DNA of 64,000 bases from Diphasiastrum complanatum (Eukaryota > Streptophyta > Lycopodiopsida > Lycopodiales > Lycopodiaceae). A program made the position numbers and the translations under genes. Under the pieces are notes generated by a model. It was not told the DNA's origin and did no database searches. It worked only from the letters and a program-made list of their open reading frames with translations. The stretch is from contig CM055101.1 of assembly GCA_029204225.1 (NCBI GenBank), positions 39,234,444-39,298,443 on the forward strand. The letters run 5' to 3'. Below are positions 42,975 to 54,812 of the stretch, piece after piece (position 1 is the stretch's first letter; each line of letters begins with the position of its first letter).

Positions 42975-43600
42975 TGAGATAAGCCTACCATTGCCTTCCA
43001 ACATGAAGCCACTTGAGGTTGCCATGTTGCAATGATTTGATATTCTCTTTCAACCTGTTCCAATGCACTTAGCACTCTCTTGAAAATCAATAAATGATGA
43101 CAAGAAGAAATCACAAAGATTTGGAAACAATCTGCTTCTCCTTTTCTCTCTTCTAGCAAATCTTAGCACATAGAATGATGATTTTTTGATCAAACTACAA
43201 TATAATGAACTTTTGCACTCCACTAAAATTGAAACACACTCTCGAAAAAGTCCAGCAACTTCAAATCAAGAGATCCTATCAAATTTAGGGTTCTTACAAA
43301 AATGCAAAATATTGAATCAAGCAAAAAACTATGTGCAAAAGCTAGAATCTTGATATGTCATCTAATAGAATGTAGATCCACAATCATGAGCAATTTTTGT
43401 CTCCATAAGTGATTTAAAAAATCAGCCTACTCCAAGTGATTTGGCCTCAAATGATGCTAGGATCACAAAGATTCACTTTCTATACTTGAAAATGCTTTAG
43501 AAACACCTCCAAGTCCACATTGAATTAATGGCGCTCTCAAATCCACCTCTAGATTTGGCAAATCCTCCAAATTTGGCCTGCAACCTACTCTGATACTAGA
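42975..43600 (-). pseudogene. Copia leader and gag start, inverted relative to the copy at 44.7 kb
   Basis: 43585-43598 read on the minus strand (TCTAGTATCAGAGTAGG) resembles a decayed initiator-Met primer site. The leader follows, and at 43025 an ATG opens MATSSGFMLEGNGRLISSN before a stop, matching the start of the intact gag (MASNGGIMLESSERLSSSN). Its leader just before the ATG matches 44715-44820 in the opposite orientation. Confidence 0.6.
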
Positions 43601-44164
43601 TTAAAAACACGCTTAATGAATCACTAAGATCTTGACCAAAGTTCGGGTTGTGGACTTATTTCACTTATGCTTTGTTCTACTTTCATTTGTAGCTAGTTTA
43701 TAGCGTTGTATGGCCATGTCCTCCTATGGATGATGCTCCCGCTATTGCTTGTACGTATTTTTTTTTTGGTCTTACGTATGTGAGAAATGACTAGAACAAG
43801 GACAAAGTATCTAGCTTTTGATTTTACTTTACGCAGTCAGATCAATCAGCTCAATCACATCAAAAAGATAGAATGATTACAGAATGATCAATGCAAACTA
43901 CAATGGCAAAAAGCGTAAATGCCACACGACGTTCCGATCATTATATCACATCCTACATACATTTGCCAAGAAAGGGTCAGCCTCCTTTTCACATCAAGAT
44001 CCTACAAAAATTTGGATTACTAGCCCCTAACTCTTAACCACTAACTACTTCACATGACTCGGATCCTAACAAACTCTAGGGCTATGAAATGTTCAATGTG
44101 AAACCCGATTCACAAAACCCACATACCCTCTCTCATTTCATAGCCTCTCGCGCCATCACTCAGA
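43601..44164. other. Spacer, no gene seen
   Basis: No recognisable coding. It may contain decayed LTR sequence belonging to the copia scraps on both sides. Confidence 0.4.
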
Positions 44165-44184
44165 CTCTCTATTCCCAACTGACT

Positions 44185-44265
44185 CCTTAAGGTAAAAAAT
44201 GTTGTCTCATCAATGGCTTAGTCATGATATCTACCAGCATTCATTCTGTTTGACAGTATCCAAGC
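44185..44265 (-). pseudogene. Copia RNase H tail scrap
   Basis: The minus strand encodes MLVDIMTKPLMRQHFLP, the V/ADI-TKPL signature that ends copia pol. GGAGTCAGTTGGG follows as a possible polypurine tract and LTR start. Confidence 0.5.
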
Positions 44266-44760
44266 AGCAGGGGATTCTACACCAAAATCGAGTTTTTTGC
44301 TTTTGTAGATTGGATCTTTTGTAGATAAAAACCCTATATAGGTCTATAAACTTGATCAATTCTGATTTTTGATTTCACATATTGGATTTGGCCGATTTCT
44401 GGATCATTGGATCAGCCTTAGTGGTGGTTTTAGCATTTTCATTTAGATTTGGAAGAGTCAATCTTTTGTGATTTTGTCAAAATCCTAATTTTGATTAGCT
44501 CTCTAGATAGTGAGGTTGCTTGACTTCATTTGAGTGCGTTTCAATCTTAGGAAGTGGCAAAAGTCATTAGATTGATGATAGATCATAGGTTGATCAAGAT
44601 TCCATGATTCTATGTGTTGATTTGCTTGGTATAAGTGCTAGAAGAGCGTTTGTGAGATAGTTTCAAATCTTGGTTATTTCTTTTGGAAGCATTTTTTGTT
44701 GTCCAAAGGAGTTCTTTGTGCATTGAAATAGGTTGAAAAAAAATATTAGGTCATTGCTAC
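44266..44760 (+). other. Leader of the internally deleted copia copy
   Basis: AT-rich non-coding leader. The last 100 bases match the minus-strand leader at 43025-43120. No primer site or LTR is recognised upstream. Confidence 0.4.
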
Positions 44761-45955
44761 ATGGCAACCTCAATTGGAGGTCATGTTGGAAGCCAATGAT
44801 AGGCTTACCTCAAGTAACTATTTATTGTGGAAAGTGAGGATGGAGTGACTTCTTGAGATGAATTATGTTTTGGATATTGTTGTAGGTTTGGAGGAGAGAA
44901 AAACAACACAACAAGATCAAATGAGGTATGAGAAGAGGGCCAAGAAGGCTCTACACATGATAAAGATGAATGCTACCAATGAGCTTCTCAAGGAAGTTGG
45001 TAAGTGCACATCATCTTTGGAAGCTTGGAATTCATTGAAGAAGCATAAAGCCTACAAGGTTTACATTCCTTCTACTAACAAAGTGATTGTTGGTAGAGAT
45101 GTCATTTTTGATGAGGGAAATATTCCAAAAGTGTCTTCAAGGATGGTTGATGGTAGTGTGGATGGATCTAACATTCTTGATGTTGATGAAAAGGATCCTA
45201 CTTTGGATGGTGATGATGATGGACCTTCATCAAGTCAAAAGCCAAGGAGAACATCAAGGGAAAGACAATTACCTTCAAGGCTCACATATGATCAAAAGGG
45301 TAAGCAAGTAGTTTTTGAAAATTATGTTGCTTTCCTAATATCTTTGGATGAACCTACAAGTGTAGATCAAGCAAGGAAAGTAGAGGAGTGGATCCAGGCA
45401 ATGGATCTTGAGTATCAAGCTCTTATGAAGAATGGAACATGGAGATTGGTGGAGTTGCCTAAGGACAAGAAAGCTATTGGATGCAAATGGATCTTCAAGG
45501 TGAAGACAAACCAAGATGGATCTATCAACAAGTACAAGTCAAGGCTAGTGGCAAAAGGATATGCTCAACAACAAGGGATTGACTATGATGAGACCTTTGC
45601 ACCTATGGAAAAGATGGTAAGTATTCGAGTCATCATTTCACTTGCTACACTTTATGGATGGGAGCTATGGAAAATGGACATTTCAAATGCATTCTTGAAT
45701 GGTAATCTTGAGGAGGAAGTGTATATGGAACAACTTGAGAGCGACATTTCATCAACAAAGCCAAATCATGTGTGTCTACTACAAAAGAGTTTGTATGGCC
45801 TTAAGCAAGTACCAAAGAGTTGGTATGCTAAGCTTAACACTTTTTTACTCTCTCAAGGCTTTGTTATGAGTGAGTATGATCATTCACTTTATTATAGGTT
45901 TGCTGAAAATGATGTTACCATCTTGCTTATCTATGTGGATGATATCATCTTGATA
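44761..45955 (+). pseudogene. Internally deleted copia gag-pol
   Basis: It starts ATGGCAACC at 44761 with an early frameshift and a stop near 44848. Then one open frame (44858-45976) joins gag directly to the end of integrase: EVGKCTSSLEAWNSLKK is followed by HKAYKVYIPSTNK. Compared with the intact protein this skips roughly residues 92-695. It continues through RT (IGCKWIFKVKTNQDGSINKY, MDISNAFLNGNLEEEVYMEQ) to LLIYVDDIIL and is then cut off by a minus-strand copia at about 45958. Confidence 0.85.
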
Positions 45956-45957
45956 AT

Positions 45958-47300
45958 GACCATGTCTGATTCTTGATCAGAGAGGAATGCTCTCTGTCCA
46001 TAGCTTCTCTCCAGAGATCAGAGTCCGGTTGGCTAAGTGCCTCTTCAATTGTCATTGGTTCCTGCATTAAAAGATAGACAGACTCAGGAGTATACCTTGT
46101 GGGCTGTGTGCGCACTCGGCTTGATCTTCTGGTAGGATTAGACTGATGAACCACTCCTGGGACTTGTTGCTGGATAGCAACATCTTCATCTGATTCATTG
46201 TCTCAAAGTGGGTCGACGATAGACATGCTTGAGACAGAGGCTCGAACTGTCGTGTCAATGGTAGGCGATGAAGATTCTTCTTGAGTAACTTCCTTGCCTT
46301 TGAGGTCGATAAACTGATCCTCGATAAAGACTATATCCCGGCTATACAAAATTTGCTAGGTATCAGGATCGTACAGCTTGTAGGTGTTATCAGACAAGGT
46401 ATATTTAATCAAGATGGTCTTGAGACCTTAGAAGTCCAATTTATTCCTTGTGTCTTTTGGGATCTGCGCATAGGCAATGCACCCAAACACTTTTAGGTTC
46501 TTCAAAGAAGGCTTGAAGCCTGTCCACACCTCTTGGGGTGTCTTGTCTGAGAGAGCTTTGTCGAACATCTATTTTGGATGTAAGCTGCAGTGGAAATAGC
46601 TTCAACCTAGAACTTCTTGGGCAAAGATGCATGCGCTAGCATACACTTAGTAGATTCGACCAGAGTTCAATTCTTCCTCTCAACTAAGCCATTAGACTGA
46701 GGACTGTAAGGAGTGATGAACTGCTATTCAATGCCTTGGCTTTGGCAGTACTCCTTGAACTCGACAGAGATATATTCTCCATTGTTGTCTGACCTCAGGG
46801 CCTTAATCGTCCTTCTAGTCTCCTTTTCTGCATGCTCCTTGAAGATTCTGAAGCAATTGAAGGCTTCTGATTTCCTCTTTATGAAATACACCATCGTTCT
46901 TCTTAAAAATTCGTCAATAAAGGTTATAAAATACTTGGCATTCTTCAACGAAGGATTTTTCATCAGGCCACAGATATCTGAATGTACAACATCTAGCAAC
47001 ATGTTGATGACTTGACTTAAATGGCTTTCTAGTCTGTTTACCAATGAGACAGTCTTGACAAACAGGTAGCTCGACTGTTTTACGAGGATAGTCGAGATCA
47101 AGAACAATAGATTGTCTAGACATTCGTTGTACAGCAGCATAAGTTATATGACCAAGTCTATAGTGCCAAAGTAAACCTTTATTTGATTGAATTGAAGTAC
47201 TGAGAGCCTGACTAGAGGCAGAAAAGCAATGACTTAATTTATACAAGTATCCATGTCTCTTTTCGATTGCTAGGATCTTGCCTGTCCTATCAACCACTTT
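45958..47300 (-). pseudogene. Copia integrase and start of RT (element C)
   Basis: 46914-47297 carries the pre-integrase zinc segment (LLWHYRLGHITYAAVQRMSR, CQDCLIGKQTRKPF). 46724-47140 carries the catalytic core (MLLDVVHSDICGLM, ITFIDEFLRRTMVYFIKRKS, IKALRSDNNGEYISVEFKEY). 46441-46720 is the rest of the core and C-terminal part in broken frames. 45945-46154 is the linker and RT start (EEALSQPDSDLWREAMDREH, SLIKNQTW). Confidence 0.85.
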
Positions 47301-48400
47301 ACATTGATCACATTCGAATTCAGAACTTTAGAGAGTAGCTTAGATTGATCATTTGCAAAGCATAATCTTACAGTGTCTTTACCTTTAATAGCTTGTGTGT
47401 TATTGTCGCCAAGGTAGACAAATTTCTAGATTTGTTGTATAGGACTCGAAACAGCCTATTAGGCTAGTCATGTGCTGAGTGGCTCCGGAGTCCATGAACC
47501 AGGAACTGTCACCAGATGCTCCTTAATGGTTGATCATGAAGGAATCATGATCCGCTTCTTGAATTGGTTGTGGAGCTTCTGCAGCTGCATTTGCCACTTG
47601 ATTCGACTGTCCTTTGCTGTTGTTCTTCACTTGAAGTATTCGGCAGTCTTGAATTTCGTGGTTGTTTCGTTTGCAGTATCTATAGAACAGCTTCTTCTTT
47701 GTCTGCAGATTTGATTGTTCCTTGTGCTGAGCTGGTTTCTGGTTTGGCTTTGATGGCTTCGGGTCTTTCTTCTTCTTCTGCTTTGTCGTGCCCTTGTTGG
47801 TGTACAAGGCGTGAGAATTAGCCGAGAAACTTGAGGCTTCATTCTTTCGCGTGTCTTCCTGCAACAACATAGTGGTGACTCTCAAAAGAGTCAATTCTGG
47901 ATGAGTCGTGATGATCATCACCTAGCTGTCGTAAGAACTTGGCAAGCTTGTATGCAGTTGCATCACTGCATCTTGATTGTCTATGACAGATTCGACAGCG
48001 GCCATTTGTCTTAGCAGGTTCTTGAATTAATGTGATTCTGTAGAGAATCACCATTCGTCATCTTGAAGGAGTAGAATTTCTTCTTGAGATGTAGCTTAGA
48101 AACTATATCTCACACTTCGTATAGCGTGCTCAAGATGTCCCAGACTTCTTTCGATGTCTGAACCTCGGATACATCTGTATATCCATGATGTTGAGGATGA
48201 TCAGTGCGAAAGCCTTTCCATCCTTCAGCTTCCATCTGGCGATTGCTGCGTCGTCTGCTTCGGGTTTCCCTTCTGCACCTGTGACAACGTCATACAATTC
48301 CTTTGCCATTAGTACAGTTTTCATCTTAGATAACTCCATCAAGCTTGTCCATGAGAGGACTGGCTTTCCCTTGGAAATCCATGTGGAAGAATTAGCCTAA
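47300..48400 (-). pseudogene. Copia gag and protease remnant (element C)
   Basis: 48130-48342 is gag N-terminal (LSKMKTVLMAKELYDVVTGA, KAFALIILNIMDIQ). 47523-47921 holds the gag tail, with Lys-rich sequence and a zinc knuckle in altered form (FYRYCKRNNHEIQDCRI, one Cys changed to Tyr), then DHDSFMINH near the protease start. Frames change repeatedly. Confidence 0.75.
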
Positions 48401-48526
48401 GTGATAGGCGAAACTATCAGTGACTTAAGTATGAAAATCTGATAGTGAAAAAATACAGAACAAGAAGACAATTACTCTATCGACTAGTAGAGTCTTGTAC
48501 AGTGGAAGCTAATCAAGCTATGAACA

Positions 48527-48540
48527 GGGCTCTGATACCA
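48527..48540 (-). other. Primer binding site of copia element C
   Basis: The minus strand reads TGGTATCAGAGCCC, a perfect initiator tRNA-Met complement, directly against the LTR. Confidence 0.9.
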
Positions 48541-48544
48541 TGTT

Positions 48545-48631
<87 letters not shown>

Positions 48632-49559
48632 TAAATGACGAACAAGACGCGAACGAGAAACGAACTCGAACAAGAAATGAATGAGTAGCGAACTCGAACA
48701 GAAAATGTTCATGCACTGCGGAATGAGTTAAATGACTCTCTCTTTAAGCATGACTACGCCTATCAGAATGAAAAGAACAGATAGTGATTGAAATCACAGT
48801 CATTCTAGATTACGTAGTCAAACCTTTGAATGGACGAAGTGCTAGAAGAATAATTTGTTGTGAATTGCAAGACAAATTATTTGTCGTGAATGATTCGCGA
48901 AGAGCTAGATAGTGCTCAAATTATAATTAGTCGCGAATTATTCACAAAAGATAAGAATAAAAATTAATCATTTATGATCAGAAAGAGCAACTGGAACAAT
49001 CAAACAGAAAGAAGAATAAGCATAGCAATATTGACAGATCTTAAACGCAGAATAAATGAACTGTGTCAGATTAAGTATAGCAAGTATACAGATCAATAAT
49101 GCGATAGAGCACAAGACAGTAGCGGACGAAACCGCGTGTCCTACCAAGCTTATTTCTGTCTATAATGAGGAATATAACCTCCTTTGCTTGTTCTAGACTT
49201 ATCTTGCTCTTCTTGCGTACACTGCTTCATCGTCATGTCTTGAATACACAGATGGTATCTACTATATACAAGATATTACAGGTGCGTAGAAATGAAAGTA
49301 TAGAGTGGATGTGTTGTCTGTAGGAGATCGTGTGTGGCTGCAGTCGTTGTTCAATCTGTTAGTGCAGCTGCAAAGGATGAGCGTGGAAAAGGGTGTGACG
49401 TCAGGTGAACATTCGTGATGATGCAAGAGTGCGTCACTCTTACGAATGGCCTTAGGATAAGATCTACAGGGTGCCTTAGCTTTTAGGGCAACTTGCCATT
49501 CTGTGAGGTAGTGTCCTCCTTTTGCCTGTCACCATGACCTGTGTAAGAACATAGTGTCA
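48541..49559 (-). repeat. Probable 5' LTR of copia element C
   Basis: Plus strand TGTTGGGAGAG... to ...AACATAGTGTCA. It contains TTCGCGAA at 48894-48901 and CGAAC-rich DNA at 48640-48710. 48748-48830 resembles 62122-62230 (GCATGACTACGCCTATCA, TTACGTAG). Confidence 0.55.
48546..48626. repeat. (GA)n microsatellite inside an LTR end
   Basis: About 40 GA units starting five bases inside the LTR edge of copia element C. Confidence 0.95.
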
Positions 49560-49689
49560 TGATTTATTTGCCTTTCATTTGTCTGTGCAAATTTGCGTGT
49601 AAAAATGCAGACTGCGTGACAACGTTAGAAAATATACAGCATGAATGGAGGCAGATTAAAATTGGGATTCAGGAGAGTGGAAGGAGTAA

Positions 49690-50350
49690 ATCCAACACAT
49701 ACAAGCACATTTTGAAGGAAAAGAGAAGCAAGCTCGATGACAAATCTGAGCAAAAAATCATGGTCGACTACTCGAATGGAACACATGCGTACAGACTCTA
49801 CGATCCAACCATGAAGAAGGTTGTTTCGAGCAGAGATGTGAAGTTCGACGAGTCCACATTTCCTGGACTAAAAGACAAAAGAGGCCATGAGATCTTCACA
49901 TTGTTGCCTATTCAAGAGGGAGATCGAGGACAGACATCAAATCAGAATGCAGAGCCCCAGATTCCAGAGCATTAGGAAGCAAAGGATTGACCCCATGAAC
50001 AAGAAATGTTCGAGTAGAGACGAAACGAACCTCGAAGGTCAACAAGACAAAGAAGACCTCCAGACCACTATTCAAACAATCTTCAATGGAGCGAAGACAC
50101 ATAGTTCGAGTACTACAGCTTCACAGAAGAGCCAGCAACATACCAAGAAGCTATCCAGAGAGGAAGAATTCTGGAAGCAGGCAATGTCAGAGGAGATTGA
50201 GTCGATGAGGCAAAACGAGGCATGGACTGAGCCACTGCCAGAAAACAGAAAAGTAGTCGACTACAAGTGGGTGTACAAGAAAAAGCTAAAATCAAATGGT
50301 ACTATTGGTCGCTACAAAGTAAGGCTTGTCGCGAAGGGCTACACATAGAG
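49690..50350 (+). pseudogene. Copia integrase end and start of RT (element D)
   Basis: KRSKLDDKSEQKIMVDYSNG and RDVKFDESTFPG mark the integrase C-terminal part. After a frame change, EEEFWKQAMSEEIESMRQNE and VVDYKWVYKKKLKSNGTIGR begin RT, ending at a stop (KGYT) near 50346. Confidence 0.85.
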
Positions 50351-51760
50351 ATATGGTGTCGACCATTTTGACACATATTCCCCCATGGTGAAGATGACAA
50401 GCATAAGGCTACCCCTTGCATACGCCACACAGTACAATCCGGAAATTCACTAGATTGACATGAAAACAGCCTTTCTCCACGGAGATCTAGAGGAGGAAAT
50501 CTTCATGAAGCAATTTTGAAGGCTATGAAGACCCCGACAACAGACAATATGTCTGTCGATTGTAGAGATGCATCTACGGTCTAAAACAGGCATCACGAGC
50601 TTGGTACAAAAAGCCTGATGGTCTTCTGAAGTCTCTAGATTTCAACCCTACTCAACCAGACTGTAATGTCTACATCAAAAGAGTAGGAAAGGATTTTGTG
50701 ATACTGACCATTTTTGTGGATGATTCGCTGATAATAGGAAACTCCTTGATGCTGATCAAAGAAATGAAGAGTCAGATTTCTGAAAGCTACAAAATCACAG
50801 ATCTTGGAGAAGCAACAAAATGCCTAGGGCTGGAGATCAAAAGAGATCAAGCTAATGGTGAAATGCACTTGAGTCAGTCAGAATACGCCAGAAAAGTGTT
50901 GAAGCAGTACCACATTATGGACTGCAAAGAGAAAGCCACACCAATGATAGCTGGAGCCAAGCTCACGAAACATGATTTCCCAAAAACAGAAGAAGAAGAA
51001 CAAATTATGATAGGTATACCCTACCAGAACTTAATCGGGAGTCTGATGTACTTGACAATATGTACCAAACCGGATCTGGCCTTCTCTGTTTATGCATTGA
51101 GCCAATTCTGTTCCAATCCTGGTCTATCACATTGGCAAATGGCCAAACGAATCCTACAGTATCTGAAGGATACCCAGAATATTGGATTAACCTACAGAGC
51201 TAGAAACGAAGAGAAAGGATTCGAGCTACATCACTACAGTGATGCGAGCTGGACGAGCTACAAAGATGACAACAAGTCCATTACTGGGGGATGTACAATA
51301 GTGTGCAGAGCTGCAATCAGCTGGATATGCAAAAAGCATACCCTAGTAGCTCAATCCTCTTGCGAAGCTGAGTATGTCGCAGTCTCGAAAGTGGCAAATG
51401 CTTCTTGGTTTCCAAGGGGAGGCTCGAACCTGAGACCAAAGAAATTCTGGATGTCAAGCTAACCAACTGAGCCAACCCCTCATGATCGAAAGTGGCAAAT
51501 GAGATAGTGTGGCTACAGATGATGTTGGAGGCAATCGGGATACCATAAGAGGGACCAAACACGATGATGATGGACTCTCAGAGTGCCATCTATCTGTCTC
51601 AGGATCCTTCCTCTGAAGTACCGTCACATTTGAGGTCTAGTTCATAAAATCAAAAAGTATGATTGCAGATCTCCTCACGAAACCGCTCGACAAGCCACTC
51701 TTTACCAAGCAAAGAGAGGCAATTGGATTGAACGAACAAAACTGCAAGGTTCAAGAGGGA
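50351..51760 (+). pseudogene. Copia RT and RNase H (element D)
   Basis: RT core frames have stops near 50452, 50517 and 50563. 50698-51462 is open and starts at the catalytic box in altered form (IFVDDSLIIGN). It runs through GEATKCLGLEIKRDQANGEM to RNase H (HYSDASWTSYKDDNKSITGG, SSCEAEYVAVSKVAN), where the SINE interrupts. RNase H resumes at about 51502 (EIVWLQMMLEAIGI) and ends with ADLLTKPLDKPL near 51700. Confidence 0.85.
51385..51501 (-). mobile_element. tRNA-derived SINE with 16-bp target duplication
   Basis: The insert is 51401-51485 (85 bp). On the minus strand it reads like a tRNA front: GGGGTTGGCTCAGTTGGTTAG (box A region) and GGTTCGAGCC (box B, RNA polymerase III promoter), spaced as in a tRNA. 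It is flanked by perfect direct repeats TCGAAAGTGGCAAATG (51385-51400 and 51486-51501), the mark of LINE-assisted insertion. It is very short for a plant SINE, consisting of little beyond the tRNA-like head. Confidence 0.85.
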
Positions 51761-51761
51761 G

Positions 51762-52440
51762 TGTCAGAAATGGTGAACTCCTGCAACTTTGTCGTAGCAC
51801 GAACAAGACACGAAGGTTGAACAAGAACAATTCGTGACAGTCAACGTGTCTTTGACTCAAAGCACAAACGATTTGCGAATCAATCGCGAATTGTAAACAC
51901 ATCTCTAGGACCGCAAACCGCAAAATGGACGCAAAACAAAAACTACGAAAAGAACGAAAACACACAAAGAGAAATCTTTCATGCTGCCAACTTGTAGCTC
52001 AATGGGCTTCACGCCCAGCCGAAACGAATAACAACAATGGAAACTAACTAACTAGTTGATTAGCGTTAACTAGTCTTGTGATTCTACGTTTGGCTATCTT
52101 TTAAACTCCACATAGTGGAGGTATAAACGACCCTCTCTGGATCATAATTGTGTGATGAGAATTTGATAGAGATCTGTAAGAAACAGAGAGAGACGTAGAG
52201 AATAGAGTAAGAAAGCAAAAATACCGTAGTTGTGCATGAAAGTCTGCCAACGAACAAAACACAGCGAAAGCTTAGAGAGGCAATCTGCCAACAAACGAGA
52301 CACTGACGATCTCGCTCTAAAATCAAATTGACAATATAGTCGTTCTATTTCGTGTATCTCTTGGCCTTGTGCTGTGTCTCTTGATTGCTAGAATAAAATA
52401 TGTTTTGTGATGTATAGTCGAGTGTCTGGGATCCTGTAAG
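51762..52440 (+). repeat. 3' LTR of copia element D (right edge uncertain)
   Basis: Begins TGTCAGAAATGG after the polypurine tract. It is rich in ACGAA words and contains CAATCGCGAATTG near 51881. The outer end cannot be fixed without its partner. Confidence 0.55.
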
Positions 52441-52536
52441 AGCTTCCGCACGAAAAGAAAATTCAAAGATAGAAAATTGTTTGCAAATCAAAAGAGAGAA
52501 GATGAACACGAAATGAAAAAGTTTTTGCTACATTAA

Positions 52537-52547
52537 ACACACACACA

Positions 52548-52632
<85 letters not shown>
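52537..52632. repeat. (AC)n microsatellite
   Basis: About 48 AC units with one AAAC interruption. A (CT)n run follows at 52673-52694. Confidence 0.95.
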
Positions 52633-53200
<568 letters not shown>

Positions 53201-53880
53201 AGTGAGAGAGAAGGCGCTGGATCGCGTGAATTTGAGGATTGAAATAGACGTCGGATTCTGATGTCCTCCAAACACGTCGGAATCCGACATCTGTGCCCAT
53301 TCAGTCCTGGACGACAGGCGCCAGCTGCCGTGGACAGGCTTTTTGGCTTGCAGACATGGACGTCAGATTCGTCGGATTACACGTATTTTTTTTTTTGAGA
53401 AACTATGGCAGGTCATATCCACGTCTGAATGCCAGAATCCGACATGTCGTATTTCGACGTGCCTTTAAAAAATTGGTTGCCTCCCATATTTACCGATCAC
53501 CGAACTTTGATTTGCGGATTTTTTACTGGGACGTCGGACTTCGACATGTCAGATTGTGACGGATTATGAAATTTTTGAACATCTGTCAGACGTCCATGTC
53601 AGAATCTGCGCGATATGTTATTGTGATACTTGTGATTGCATGTAATTTTATGTGTAGAATGATCTATATTTGTTATTTTTGGATCCACACATGTGAAATA
53701 CAGTAGCTTGCTGATTTTGTACGGACAACAACAGTATTTTATCATTTCATTCAAGTTTGATCAAGTTCTATTAGTGTTTGTATCTCATTTTATGTGTAGA
53801 TGCTGATTTTTCTACATTGGTGAGTTTGGTAGTGTATTTCTCTTTCTAACCAAAGATCTTTCAAGTTGATTGGATCTTAA
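53201..53880. other. Spacer with a cluster of GTCGGA/TCCGAC words
   Basis: ACGTCGGAATCCGACAT at 53275-53291 contains the perfect 13-base palindrome GTCGGAATCCGAC. Related words (GACGTCAGATTCGTCGGA, AATCCGACATGTCG, GACGTCGGACTTCGACATGTC, CAGACGTCCATGTCAGA) recur to about 53610. There is no protein. Confidence 0.6.
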
Positions 53881-54715
53881 GGATATGAAAACTTTCACAA
53901 GCATTAAGTAAGGAGATCTTGTTCAAGTTATTCTTAATGGATTGTTGGATGCTCATGCTAACATTTTTCAAAGCCTTGCTATTCAAAAGACTTTGCCAAG
54001 TTTGATTGATCTTCAAGAGATCTTGATCAATGAAGAATATAGGCTTCAAGCAAGAGGTGGATCTTCATCAACATCTCAAGTTGGAGAAGAGGCTATGTTC
54101 ATCAAGGGCAAAAGCAATAGTAAGTGGTATAAAGGGCAAGATAAAGTGGATGCTTCTTCAAATGAAAAAAATAAGCATAGATCAAATCTCAAGTGCTTCT
54201 ATTGTGGCATCAAAGGACACTTTGCAAGTGAGTGCTACGAGAAGAAGAGAGATCAAGGAGACAAGCAAGGTAATCTTACTCTTGATGAGGATGGTTTGGA
54301 TGTTCAAGATGCAAATGATGATGCTTTTGTGATGTCTTCATGTATGCTTGCTAATGATGGAGATCCATGGTAGATTGATAGTGGAGCAAGTTCACACATG
54401 ACCTCTCACAAAGAGTACTTCACTTCTTTGTTGGCATATGTAGATGACAAGAGGGTGATCTACACGGCCAATGATGGTGAGTGTGCAATCAAAGGGATTG
54501 GCACAATTCCTATTTCTCTCTCTACAAATAGAAATGTTCATTTGGAGGATGTTTTGTTTATTCCATCTATTACCAAGAATTAGCTTAGTGTGAGTCAAAT
54601 GCTAAGTAAAGGCCTCAAGGTGGAGTTTGATGGAGATTCTTGTATGATCAAAAGGAAGGATGTCTTGAATGGAAAAGGTAAAAGGCAAGGGAAGTTGTTC
54701 AAACTAGGGACTTGA
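53880..54715 (+). pseudogene. Copia gag C-terminus, zinc knuckle and protease
   Basis: Same lineage as the intact copia. LDAHANIFQSLAIQKTLPSL leads to the knuckle CFYCGIKGHFASEC and, after a TGG-to-TAG stop at 54371, the protease IDSGASSHMTSHKEYFTSLL and KGIGTIPISLSTN. It ends in the post-protease segment near 54715. It corresponds to residues of about 150-400 of the intact protein, just the part missing from the copy at 44.8 kb. Confidence 0.85.
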
Positions 54716-54812
54716 CATTTTGCCAGTAGAGTTTTGCGAGTTTAGCGAGTTTGTAATTGCAAAAAATGCACATTTTGGCTATTACCAAAATGATTTAAAA
54801 GAAATCGAATTA

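Larger units (their letters stand above)
45958..49559 (-). mobile_element. Copia element C, 5' LTR and 5' half only
   Basis: From right to left: LTR 48541-49559, primer site 48527-48540, gag, protease remnant, integrase, first residues of RT. The remaining RT, RNase H and 3' LTR are missing at the junction near 45958. Confidence 0.75.
49690..52440 (+). mobile_element. Copia element D, 3' half with LTR
   Basis: Integrase C-terminus, RT, RNase H, polypurine tract (CAAGAGGGAG, 51751-51760) and an LTR from 51762. There is no gag or 5' LTR. RNase H is split by a SINE. Confidence 0.75.

Noticed and set aside
51401-51485. A functional tRNA gene
   Set aside because: Box A and box B are present, but the arms do not pair into a proper cloverleaf by eye. 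Long perfect flanking repeats show it was inserted as a SINE.
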